Shown: positions 1 through 5,485 of the stretch, one piece after another
Layout of the letters: each line of letters starts with the position of its first letter
How positions within the stretch are numbered: the stretch's first letter is position 1
Source: Conexibacteraceae bacterium
Lineage (GTDB): Bacteria > Actinomycetota > Thermoleophilia > Solirubrobacterales > Solirubrobacteraceae
Assembly: GCA_009785395.1 (NCBI GenBank)
Contig: WQWK01000118.1
Span: forward strand, 1 to 6,591
Length of the DNA stretch: 6,591 bases
Direction: 5' to 3'
Translations under genes and position numbers: made by a program
The notes under the pieces: generated by a model
What the model saw: only the letters and a program-made list of their open reading frames with translations
What the model was told of the DNA's origin: nothing
Databases searched by the model: none

Positions 1-157
1 AGCGCATCGCGCGGTGCGAGGGCTCGAGCACGCGCAGGCGAGTCTCGCCGCTGGAGCGCAGCAGCGTCGAGTACGTGCGCAGGTACAGCTCGACCTCGCC
101 GGAGAGACGCTCGCCCGTGTCCGTCAGGCTGGTGATGGAGAGGCGCGCGACCGACAT
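1..157 (-). CDS. Unrecognised protein, N-terminal 52 codons (cut by window edge)
   Basis: I do not recognise this protein. An ATG at 157-155 opens a frame of 52 codons that runs off the left edge without a stop. It begins MSVARLSITSLTDTGERL and continues with a charged, probably helical stretch containing ELYLRTYSTLLRSSGE. No signal peptide, membrane segment or known motif is visible. The start is well supported: AAGGAG (172-167) lies 9 nt upstream and touches the stop codon of permease 2, leaving only 6 nt between the two genes. It is therefore very likely co-transcribed with the nucleoside importer and translated by ribosomes finishing permease 2. Codon use is GC-rich in the third position, as in its neighbours. 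Nucleoside-salvage enzymes often follow such transporters, but nothing in these 52 residues identifies one, so no function is assigned. Confidence 0.72.
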   Translation of the reverse strand, partial: MSVARLSITSLTDTGERLSGEVELYLRTYSTLLRSSGETRLRVLEPSHRAMR

Positions 158-163
158 GGGAAC

Positions 164-1333
164 CTACTCCTTAACGTACGGGATCCCGGAGGCGGCGGGC
201 GGGCGCGAGCGCCCGATCAGGCCCGCAACGGCGACCAGCGTGAGCACATAGGGCAGCGCCTGGAAGAGGGTGCCGAGCGTGGTCGAGAAGGTCTGCAGGC
301 GGAACGCGAGCGCGGTCGAGAGGCCGAACAGGAGCGTCGCCCCCAGCGCGCCGACGGGATTCCACTTGCCGAAGATCACGGCGGCGAGCGCGATGAAGCC
401 GCGGCCGTCGGTCATGTCGAAGTTGAACGATCCGGTCAGCCCGTCGGAGAGGTAGACGCCGCCGAGCGCGGCCAGGACGCCGGAGGTGACGACCGCGACG
501 TAGCGCGTGGCGATGACCTTGAGCCCGACGGTCGACGCCGCCAGCGGCTGCTCGCCGATCGCGCGCAGGCGCAGGCCCGCACGGGTGCGGAACAGGAACC
601 ACCAGACCACCGGCACCAGCAGCAGCCCGATCCAGGTCAGCAGGTTCGTCTGGCGGCCGATCGCGTCGTCGACGAACGGGATGCGGTCGAGCACCGGGAT
701 CGTCAGGTTCGGTACCTGCGGCAGCGTCCCGGGGGTGCCGTTGTTGCCGTAGTGGGAGATGAAGAAGTAGCCGGTGAGCCCGACCGCCAGCAGGTTGATG
801 GCGATTCCGGAGACGACCTGGTTGGCCCGCAGGTGGATCGAGAAGTAGGCGTGGACGAGGCCGACGAGTCCGCCCGAGGCCATCCCGATCAGCGCCCCCA
901 GCAGCCAGCTGTTGCAGACGTCGGCGCCGAAGATGCCGAAGTACGCGCCCATCAGCATCATGCCCTCGAGGCCGACGTTGACGACGCCGCTGCGCTCCGA
1001 GATGATGCCGCCGAGCGCCGCGAAGATCAGCGGCGTGGCGAACGTCAGGCCCGAGGCGATCACGGCTGACCAGGTGAAGACCTCGCGCACGTTCGCCGCG
1101 CTCTGGTTGGTCATCGCAAGCGCGAGCGGGATCGCGACCAGGCCTGCCAGGACGGTCACGCCGCCCAGCCGCCGGTGCTGCGCGTTGCGCAGCACCAGCA
1201 CGCCGATCAGCGCCGCCACCAGGCCGAGCACGGCCGACGGCAGCGCCGTGCGGGCCATGATCGGCGGCAGCGTGAGGATCCAGGCGACGGCCGCGAGCAC
1301 GGCGGCGGCGGTCCCGGCGCGCTTGGCGGTCAC
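164..1333 (-). CDS. BMP-type nucleoside ABC transporter, permease 2 (NupQ-like)
   Basis: This is an inner-membrane permease of the BPD_transp_2 family and forms half of the substrate channel of the importer. The 389 residues are strongly hydrophobic. The family hallmark ERSGVVNVGLEG lies at residues 113-124, and a cytoplasmic loop later carries RAIGEQPLAASTVG, the segment expected to contact the ATPase. The rest reads as alternating hydrophobic helices ending near GLIGRSRPP, with a short hydrophilic tail. Relatives are usually about 300-320 residues. Here roughly 85 extra N-terminal residues hold about three additional hydrophobic stretches (about 8-26, 31-48 and 56-74) before the usual core. 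The GTG start (1333-1331) is preceded by GAGGAGG (1344-1338). That junction is a tandem duplication of the RBS/stop/start segment, described separately. Permease 1 lies just upstream and an unknown gene follows after 6 nt. The family call is secure; the nucleoside substrate is inferred from family and operon. Confidence 0.93.
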   Translation of the reverse strand: MTAKRAGTAAAVLAAVAWILTLPPIMARTALPSAVLGLVAALIGVLVLRNAQHRRLGGVTVLAGLVAIPLALAMTNQSAANVREVFTWSAVIASGLTFATPLIFAALGGIISERSGVVNVGLEGMMLMGAYFGIFGADVCNSWLLGALIGMASGGLVGLVHAYFSIHLRANQVVSGIAINLLAVGLTGYFFISHYGNNGTPGTLPQVPNLTIPVLDRIPFVDDAIGRQTNLLTWIGLLLVPVVWWFLFRTRAGLRLRAIGEQPLAASTVGLKVIATRYVAVVTSGVLAALGGVYLSDGLTGSFNFDMTDGRGFIALAAVIFGKWNPVGALGATLLFGLSTALAFRLQTFSTTLGTLFQALPYVLTLVAVAGLIGRSRPPAASGIPYVKE

Positions 1334-1366
1334 AGGCCCTCCTCGCGGGTCACAGGCCCTCCTCGC
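1328..1366 (-). repeat. Tandem duplication of RBS/stop/start junction, 20-bp period
   Basis: Bases 1328-1346 and 1348-1366 are identical over 19 nt, giving two adjacent copies with a 20-bp period. On the minus strand each copy reads GCGAGGAGGGCCTGTGACC, meaning a Shine-Dalgarno (GAGGAGG), a four-base spacer, and GTGA, in which a GTG start overlaps a TGA stop. The right-hand copy holds the stop of permease 1 and the left-hand copy holds the start of permease 2. The simplest history is that the genes once overlapped by GTGA, like the ATGA overlap of ATPase and permease 1, and a 20-bp duplication then separated them. Confidence 0.9.
1330..1353 (-). other. Possible 7-codon coupling mini-ORF between the two permeases
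   Basis: The duplicated junction leaves a tiny frame GTG ACC CGC GAG GAG GGC CTG TGA (MTREEGL). Its GTG (1353-1351) overlaps the TGA of permease 1 (1352-1350), and its own TGA (1332-1330) overlaps the GTG of permease 2 (1333-1331). It has its own GAGGAGG (1364-1358). Ribosomes could therefore hand over from permease 1 to the mini-ORF to permease 2 through two GTGA overlaps. This may simply be a by-product of the duplication; I do not claim that the peptide has a function. Confidence 0.3.
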
Positions 1367-2603
1367 TGATCTGGGGGACGGACTCGGTCACCAGCCCGGC
1401 GCCGGGCTCGGTCACGAGCTCGGCTCCGGGTTCGGCACCGGGCTCGGGCGTGGGCTGCGAGCGGCCGCCGAGCCCGAGCTTGGCGGGCAGCTTGAGCAGC
1501 CGGATGGCGATCAGGTCGGTCGAGACCAGCAGCACGACGAGACCCTCGATGACCAGCGTCAGCTGCGGAGCGAGCTCCGGGTTCAGGGAGCTGATGCTGA
1601 GGTTGGTGGCGGAGGTGCCGGTCTCCAGCGCGCCGAACAGCAGCGCCGCAAACACCGTGCCGATCGCGGTGTTGCGACCCAGCAGCGCCACGGCGATGCC
1701 GAGGAAGCCGGTCTGGGAGATGCTGATGTCGGCCCCCGAGACCTGGAACTGCCAGCCGAACAGGTCGATCGCTCCCGCCAGCCCCGCGAAGGCCCCGCAG
1801 ATCGCCATCGTCACGACGTAGTTGCGGGCGACGCTGATGCCGGCGCCGCGGGCGGCGTCGGGGTTGTGGCCGACGGCGCGCACCTCGTAGCCGAGTGTCG
1901 AGCGATGCATGATCGCCCAGAAGGCGACCGCCGTGGCGAGCGCGATGAAGATGCCGACGTTGAGGCCCTGCAGGGCCGGGTTGCCCCAGATCACCGGCAG
2001 GTGCATATTGTTGGCGATCGTGTTGGAGACGGGGTTCCCCAGCGCGCCCTTGCCCTGCAGCGGACCGTGCTCCTGGAACAGGTACTGCGCGACCCAGATC
2101 GCGATCCAGTTGAGCATGATCGTCGAGATCACCTCGTGGGTGCCGAAGGTCGGCTTCAGCCAGCCGGCGATCGCCGCCCAGGCGGCGCCCATCAGCACCG
2201 CCAGGACGATCGAGAGCACGATGTGGAGCACCGGGTTCAGCCCGTTGAACGAGGTTCCAACCCACACGGCGATCACCGCGCCGACCGTGTACTGGCCCTG
2301 GGAGCCGATGTTGAAGAGCCCGGCGCGGAACGCGAACGCCACCGACAGGCCCGTGAGGATCAGCGGCGCGGTCGAGACCAGGGTCTGCTGGAGGTTCTGG
2401 GCCGCGAGCGCGCGCTGCGGGCCGCTGACCCAGGGGAACAGCCAGTTCAGGCCGGTCCCGTCGAAGATCTCGCGGTAGGCCGTGATCGGGTTCGACCCGG
2501 TCGCGAGCATCACGAGCCCGGCGACGACGAACGCGATCACGACCGTCGTCAGCGGCACCCGCACGCTGCGGCCGACGCGGCCGAGTGCGGACCCCAGCTT
2601 CAT
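1350..2603 (-). CDS. BMP-type nucleoside ABC transporter, permease 1 (NupP-like)
   Basis: This is the second, longer BPD_transp_2 permease of the importer, in the inner membrane; it pairs with permease 2 to form the channel. It has 417 residues. A short basic N-terminus is followed by a first helix (about 17-35), then NPITAYREIFDG (38-49), a periplasm-side type segment seen in this subfamily, and then the hallmark GLFNIGSQGQ (95-104). The remaining core is alternating hydrophobic helices, with RAVGHNPDAARGAG as the likely ATPase-contact loop. The last roughly 45 residues are unlike the core: after LKLPAKLGLGGR comes a Pro/Glu/Ala/Val tail with repeated EPGAxLVT units, ending ISEEGL. The ATG start (2603-2601) overlaps the ATPase stop TGA (2602-2600) by four bases, so the two are translationally coupled. 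Family assignment is secure; substrate class is inferred. Confidence 0.94.
   Translation of the reverse strand: MKLGSALGRVGRSVRVPLTTVVIAFVVAGLVMLATGSNPITAYREIFDGTGLNWLFPWVSGPQRALAAQNLQQTLVSTAPLILTGLSVAFAFRAGLFNIGSQGQYTVGAVIAVWVGTSFNGLNPVLHIVLSIVLAVLMGAAWAAIAGWLKPTFGTHEVISTIMLNWIAIWVAQYLFQEHGPLQGKGALGNPVSNTIANNMHLPVIWGNPALQGLNVGIFIALATAVAFWAIMHRSTLGYEVRAVGHNPDAARGAGISVARNYVVTMAICGAFAGLAGAIDLFGWQFQVSGADISISQTGFLGIAVALLGRNTAIGTVFAALLFGALETGTSATNLSISSLNPELAPQLTLVIEGLVVLLVSTDLIAIRLLKLPAKLGLGGRSQPTPEPGAEPGAELVTEPGAGLVTESVPQISEEGL
1386..1445 (-). repeat. Two and a half 24-bp tandem repeats in the 3' end of permease 1
   Basis: Bases 1386-1409 and 1410-1433 match at 20 of 24 positions, and 1434-1445 repeats the last half of the unit with one mismatch. 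The period is eight codons, so the frame is kept and the protein gains EPGAELVT, EPGAGLVT and a preceding EPGA. The copies have diverged mostly at silent or mild positions, so the duplication is not very recent. Confidence 0.85.
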
Positions 2604-4141
2604 GCGGCGCTCGCCGTTCCCGCGCCGCCGCCTGTCATCGCGATGCCCAGCTCCTCCTCGGAGGCGTCCGGCGGGAACTCGGCGGCGATGCGGCCCTCGT
2701 AGATCACGAGGATCCTGTCCGCCAGGGACCTGACCTCCTCGGACTCGAGCGAGACCAGCAGCACCGCCCGGCCGGCGTCACGCTGCGCGATCAGCTGGCT
2801 GTGGACGAACTCGATCGCGCCGACGTCGAGCCCGCGCGTCGGCTGGTGCGCGACCAGCAGCTTGGGGTCGGAGTCGATCTCGCGGGCGATGCAGAGCTTC
2901 TGCTGGTTGCCGCCCGAGAGCGCCGAGGCGAGCGTCCCGGGAGCGCCGCCGCGCACGTCGAAGGCCGCCAGCAACCGGCGCGCGAGCGCCGTGAAGGCGC
3001 CGAGGTTCAGCCAGCCGCGCCGACTCAGCGGTTCGTGGCGGTAGCGGCGCAGCCCGAGGTTCTCGGCCAGCGTGAAGGGGAGCACGAGGCCGAGCCGCTG
3101 GCGGTCCTCGGCGATGTGGGCGACGCCCGCGGCGGTGGCGGCGCGCACGCCGCGGCCGGTGATGTCGGCCCCGTCGACCTCGACCCGCCCGGCCTCGACC
3201 GGGCGGATGCCGGTGATCGCCTGCACGAGCTCGGACTGGCCGTTGCCGTCGACGCCCGCGAGCGCGACGATCTCGCCGCCGCGGACGTGAAGCGAGGCGC
3301 CCCGCACGGCCTCGAGGCCGCGGTCGTCGAGCGCGTGCAGGTCCTCGACCGTGAGGATCGGCGCGCCGGGCTCGTGCGGATCCTTCTCGACCTGGAAGAT
3401 CACGTCGCGACCGACGACCATGCGGGCCAGCGACTGCTGGGTTGCGCCGGCGCGCGGCACCGTGCCCATCGAGCGGCCGCGGCGCAGGACGGTCACGCGG
3501 TCGGCGATCTCGAGCACCTCGCCGAGCTTGTGGGAGATGAAGACGATCGCCGTCCCGTCGTCCTTCAACCGTCGCAGCACCGCCATCAGCTCGGTGATCT
3601 CCTGGGCCGTGAGCACGGCGGTGGGCTCGTCGAGCACGAGGATGCGGGCGTTGCGGTAAAGCGCGCGCAGGATCTCGACGCGCTGCTGCATGCCGACACT
3701 GACGTCCTCGATGCGGGCGCCGGGGTCGACCGCGAGCCCGTAACGGTCGGAGAGCTCCCGCACGCGCTGGTGTGCGGTGCGGCGGTCGAGGCGACCGAGC
3801 GGGCCCGCCTTCACCGGCTCGTTGCCGAGCACGATGTTCTCGGCGATGGTCATCACCGGGATGAACATGAAGTGCTGATGCACCATGCCGATCCCCAGGT
3901 CGATCGCGTCGCCCGCGGAGTCGATCCGGGCCGGCCTGCCGTCGACCAGGATCTCCCCCGAGGTGGGGCTGTAGAGGCCGTACAGGACCGACATCAGCGT
4001 CGATTTGCCTGCTCCGTTCTCGCCGAGCAGGGCGTGGACCTCACCAGCCCGGAGGTCGAAGTCGACCCGGTCGTTGGCGACGACCGGGCCGAACTTCTTG
4101 GTGATCTGCCTCAGTTCGAGAACCGGGGGCTGATCCGTCAC
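2600..4141 (-). CDS. BMP-type nucleoside ABC transporter, double ATPase (NupO-like)
   Basis: This is the cytoplasmic motor of the importer, with two nucleotide-binding domains in one 513-residue chain, the normal size for the RbsA/MglA/NupO group. Domain 1 is intact: Walker A GENGAGKST (40-48), Q-loop HQH (88-90), signature SVGMQ (148-152), Walker B ILVLDE (167-172) and H-loop H204. Domain 2 is degenerate in the way usual for this subfamily: GVDGNGQSE (296-304) has Gln in place of the Walker A lysine, the signature LSGGN (408-412) is perfect, and the Walker B reads LLVAHQ (428-433) without the acidic pair. So one composite ATP site is probably much less active than the other. The start is GTG (4141-4139), with AAGGAA (4154-4149) 7 nt upstream. 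The gene lies 48 nt after the binding protein and overlaps permease 1 by ATGA. The double-domain sequence places it with nucleoside or sugar importers; the BMP protein upstream favours nucleosides. Confidence 0.96.
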   Translation of the reverse strand: MTDQPPVLELRQITKKFGPVVANDRVDFDLRAGEVHALLGENGAGKSTLMSVLYGLYSPTSGEILVDGRPARIDSAGDAIDLGIGMVHQHFMFIPVMTIAENIVLGNEPVKAGPLGRLDRRTAHQRVRELSDRYGLAVDPGARIEDVSVGMQQRVEILRALYRNARILVLDEPTAVLTAQEITELMAVLRRLKDDGTAIVFISHKLGEVLEIADRVTVLRRGRSMGTVPRAGATQQSLARMVVGRDVIFQVEKDPHEPGAPILTVEDLHALDDRGLEAVRGASLHVRGGEIVALAGVDGNGQSELVQAITGIRPVEAGRVEVDGADITGRGVRAATAAGVAHIAEDRQRLGLVLPFTLAENLGLRRYRHEPLSRRGWLNLGAFTALARRLLAAFDVRGGAPGTLASALSGGNQQKLCIAREIDSDPKLLVAHQPTRGLDVGAIEFVHSQLIAQRDAGRAVLLVSLESEEVRSLADRILVIYEGRIAAEFPPDASEEELGIAMTGGGAGTASAA

Positions 4142-4189
4142 TGCGGACTTCCTTCTGCGCGTTTAGCGCCTTGAGGCAGGTTCGCCGCG

Positions 4190-5206
4190 TTACTTGACCG
4201 TGACCGGGATGTTCTTGATCTTCCCGCTCTTGATCTCGGCGAGCACCTTCGCGAGCTTGGACGCGTACGGCTTCGCCGCCGCGTTGAGCTTGCCGTAGCC
4301 GGTGCCGTTGTTGGCGACCGAGTAGACCAGGTCCCCGCCGGCGTCGAAGTGACCGTGCAGCAGCGATGCCGCCGCCTGCTCCACCGCGACGTCGACCTTC
4401 TTGAGCGCCGAGGTCAGGATGTAGCTGCCGAGGTAGCTCTGATCGGCGTCGACGCCGATGCCGTAGACGCCCTTCTGCTTGGCGGCCTGCAGCGCGCCGA
4501 GGCCACAGCCGCCGGCGACCTGGAAGACGATCTTGCTGCCGTTCGCGATCTGCTGGTTCGCGATCGTCTCGCACGCCGTCTGGTCACTGAAGTTGTTCGA
4601 GTACGCGTTCAGGAACTTCAGGCTCGGGTCGGCGGCCTTGCCGCCGTCCTGGAAGCCGGCGATGTAGCTGGTGACCGAGGGGATGTCCTGGCCGCCGACG
4701 CTGGAGACGGTGCTCCAGCCCTTGGCCTTCGCCAGCAGGCCTGAGAGATAGCCGACGAGATAGCCGGACTGCTGGGACTCGAACGTGAGGCCCTCGACGT
4801 TCTTCGGCTTGCCCGCGATCGCGGAGGCGGGCGTGTCGATGATCGCGAACTTGGTGTGCGGGAAATTCTTGGCGACCTGGCCGAGCGCCTGAATGAAATC
4901 GAACCCGACCGCGACCACGAGCTTGTCGCCGCTCTCGGCCTCGCGTGTCAGATACGGCACGTAGTCCGCGCTGGACGTGGCCTGCAGAACCTGCTTCTTG
5001 ATGCCGAGCGCCTTCACGGCCTCCAGCGAGCCCTCGTAGGCGAGGTGGTTGAAGCCGTGGTCGTTGAGTCCGCCGGTATCGGCGACGATGCCGAGCGTGA
5101 ACGACGAGGCCTTGGTTGACGCCGCGCTGCTGCTGGCGACTCCGGTGGCCGCCACGGCCAGCGCGGCTACGCCGGCGACCGCGAATGACCGAACAAATCC
5201 CTTCAC
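4190..5206 (-). CDS. BMP-family nucleoside-binding protein (NupN/BmpA-like), secreted
   Basis: This is the extracytoplasmic substrate receptor of the importer, family BMP (basic membrane protein/PnrA-like), which binds purine or other nucleosides. I start it at GTG 5206-5204, giving 338 residues, because AAGGAGG (5219-5213) sits 6 nt upstream and a signal peptide begins at once: MKGFVRSF, a hydrophobic core AVAGVAALAVAATGVA, then a Ser/Ala-rich stretch. The longer frame from 5278 adds only unlikely basic residues and places the signal internally. Family features include LGIVADTGGLNDHGFN (38-53), VGFDFIQALGQVAKNFP (100-116), KFAIID (119-124), and GVDADQSYLG (251-260) in the C-terminal lobe. 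There is no lipobox cysteine, although Gram-positive relatives are normally lipoproteins. The only two cysteines, C212 and C234, could form a disulfide. First gene of the operon, 48 nt before the ATPase. Confidence 0.94.
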   Translation of the reverse strand: MKGFVRSFAVAGVAALAVAATGVASSSAASTKASSFTLGIVADTGGLNDHGFNHLAYEGSLEAVKALGIKKQVLQATSSADYVPYLTREAESGDKLVVAVGFDFIQALGQVAKNFPHTKFAIIDTPASAIAGKPKNVEGLTFESQQSGYLVGYLSGLLAKAKGWSTVSSVGGQDIPSVTSYIAGFQDGGKAADPSLKFLNAYSNNFSDQTACETIANQQIANGSKIVFQVAGGCGLGALQAAKQKGVYGIGVDADQSYLGSYILTSALKKVDVAVEQAAASLLHGHFDAGGDLVYSVANNGTGYGKLNAAAKPYASKLAKVLAEIKSGKIKNIPVTVK

Positions 5207-5212
5207 TACTTT

Positions 5213-5219
5213 CCTCCTT
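5213..5219 (-). promoter_or_regulatory. Ribosome binding site that fixes the start of the BMP gene
   Basis: AAGGAGG on the minus strand is a near-perfect anti-16S match, 6 nt before the GTG at 5206-5204. It lies inside the longer open frame starting at 5278, which argues that the upstream start is not used. Confidence 0.88.
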
Positions 5220-5222
5220 GGA

Positions 5223-5243
5223 TGACCTTCAAAGTCAGCTGAC
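5223..5243. promoter_or_regulatory. Overlapping TGAC/GTCA dyads just upstream of the BMP RBS
   Basis: On the plus strand TGACCTTCAAAGTCA (5223-5237) is an odd palindrome with 6 of 7 pairs matching, and it runs into GTCAGCTGAC (5234-5243), a perfect 10-bp palindrome sharing the middle GTCA. The cluster ends 3 nt upstream of the Shine-Dalgarno of the BMP gene. It could be an operator, or in RNA a small hairpin near the ribosome site. No regulator is identified. Confidence 0.4.
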
Positions 5244-5310
5244 GTACCTCTGCGCCCCGATCGTGGCCTGGAGAGCACCCCCGGCCGGTGCGCGTGCGAT
5301 CCGCCAAAAG

Positions 5311-5359
5311 TAACGCCTCCGCGGCCATCTGAACAGCGCAGGATCTTACGGTGGCGTTA
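5311..5359. promoter_or_regulatory. Long-spaced inverted repeat, possible operator of the importer operon
   Basis: TAACGCCTCCG (5311-5321) and CGGTGGCGTTA (5349-5359) are reverse complements at 10 of 11 positions, separated by 27 nt. The A-rich flanks also agree apart from a one-base indel (AAAG and, on the other strand, AAA). The putative minus-strand -10 TAAGAT (5348-5343) lies between the arms, so a protein bound to both arms could bridge the promoter. Role inferred from position only. Confidence 0.4.
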
Positions 5360-5362
5360 TTT

Positions 5363-5386
5363 GCGGGCCGCCGCCGTGCGGCCCGC
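5363..5386. repeat. GC-rich inverted repeat between the divergent promoters
   Basis: GCGGGCCGC and GCGGCCCGC form a 9-bp perfect stem with a 6-nt loop. No run of T follows on either strand, so it does not look like an intrinsic terminator. In DNA this rich in G and C such hairpins arise readily, so a function is uncertain. Confidence 0.4.
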
Positions 5387-5427
5387 TGGCCGCGCGACGG
5401 CCCGGCGTTCCGGCCGCCGCCGCCCCG

Positions 5428-5458
5428 TCTAAATCTGCTACGCTCGCGCTTAGATTTT
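5428..5458 (+). promoter_or_regulatory. Probable dnaK promoter/operator with A/T-rich inverted repeat
   Basis: This is the only A/T-containing island in the GC-rich stretch before dnaK. AAATCT (5431-5436) and AGATTT (5452-5457) are inverted repeats 15 nt apart, and TCTAA (5428-5432) with TTAGA (5450-5454) gives a second overlapping pairing. Possible -10 elements of the TAnnnT type are TACGCT (5439-5444) and TAGATT (5451-5456), which would give leaders of roughly 25-35 nt. I see no good -35 box. The symmetry could be a repressor site, but it matches neither CIRCE (TTAGCACTC arms) nor HAIR (CTTGAGT arms). Confidence 0.45.
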
Positions 5459-5468
5459 CGCGAACCCG

Positions 5469-5474
5469 AAGGAG
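5469..5474 (+). promoter_or_regulatory. Ribosome binding site of dnaK
   Basis: AAGGAG lies 11 nt before the ATG at 5486-5488. The spacing is slightly long but acceptable, and the start is fixed by the conserved DnaK N-terminus [14 protein letters not shown]. Confidence 0.85.
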
Positions 5475-5485
5475 TAGAACGCACG

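Larger units (their letters stand above)
5207..5485. promoter_or_regulatory. Divergent control region between the importer operon and dnaK
   Basis: These 279 bases must contain the promoters of both transcription units, since no other gene separates them. I see no convincing open frame of its own. From left to right it holds the BMP Shine-Dalgarno, a cluster of TGAC/GTCA half-sites (5223-5243), a long inverted repeat with TAACGCC arms (5311-5359), a GC-rich hairpin (5363-5386) and an A/T-rich inverted repeat just before dnaK (5428-5457). A possible minus-strand -10 element TAAGAT (5348-5343) would give the importer mRNA a leader of roughly 130 nt, but no matching -35 box is seen. No CIRCE or HAIR heat-shock operator is recognisable by eye. 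Confidence 0.75.

Noticed and set aside
14..1069. Long open frame on the plus strand opposite permease 2
   Set aside because: Its protein is a low-complexity Arg/Asp/Glu/Gln mix typical of the antisense of a GC-biased gene, while the minus strand encodes a clear permease in the same place.
1330..2265. 311-codon minus-strand frame inside permease 1
   Set aside because: Arg/Ala/Gly-rich out-of-frame reading of the permease gene. Only its last seven codons coincide with the junction mini-ORF discussed elsewhere.
912..2702. 596-codon open frame on the plus strand across both permeases
   Set aside because: It spans two genes and their junction, has no recognisable domain, and reads as Arg/Asp/Gly/His-rich antisense sequence. 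Stop codons are simply rare at this GC content.
2600..4141. Broken second ATP-binding domain suggesting a dead ATPase
   Set aside because: The missing Walker A lysine and Walker B acids in domain 2 are, to my knowledge, normal for NupO-type proteins, and domain 1 is intact.
2585..4174. 529-codon open frame opposite the ATPase
   Set aside because: It is antisense to an ABC ATPase with all motifs intact; composition is again of shadow type.
4142..4189. Possible attenuator hairpin in the gap between the BMP gene and the ATPase
   Set aside because: Only 3-4 bp stems (for example GCGC-TAAAC-GCGC) and no T tract; too weak to call.
5207..5278. Upstream GTG at 5278 as start of the BMP protein
   Set aside because: It would add 24 mostly basic residues before the signal peptide and would translate through the perfect AAGGAGG; no comparable RBS precedes it.
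5207..5335. Purine riboswitch in the leader of the importer mRNA
   Set aside because: The leader length would allow one, but I see none of the conserved loop or junction words of the purine riboswitch class.
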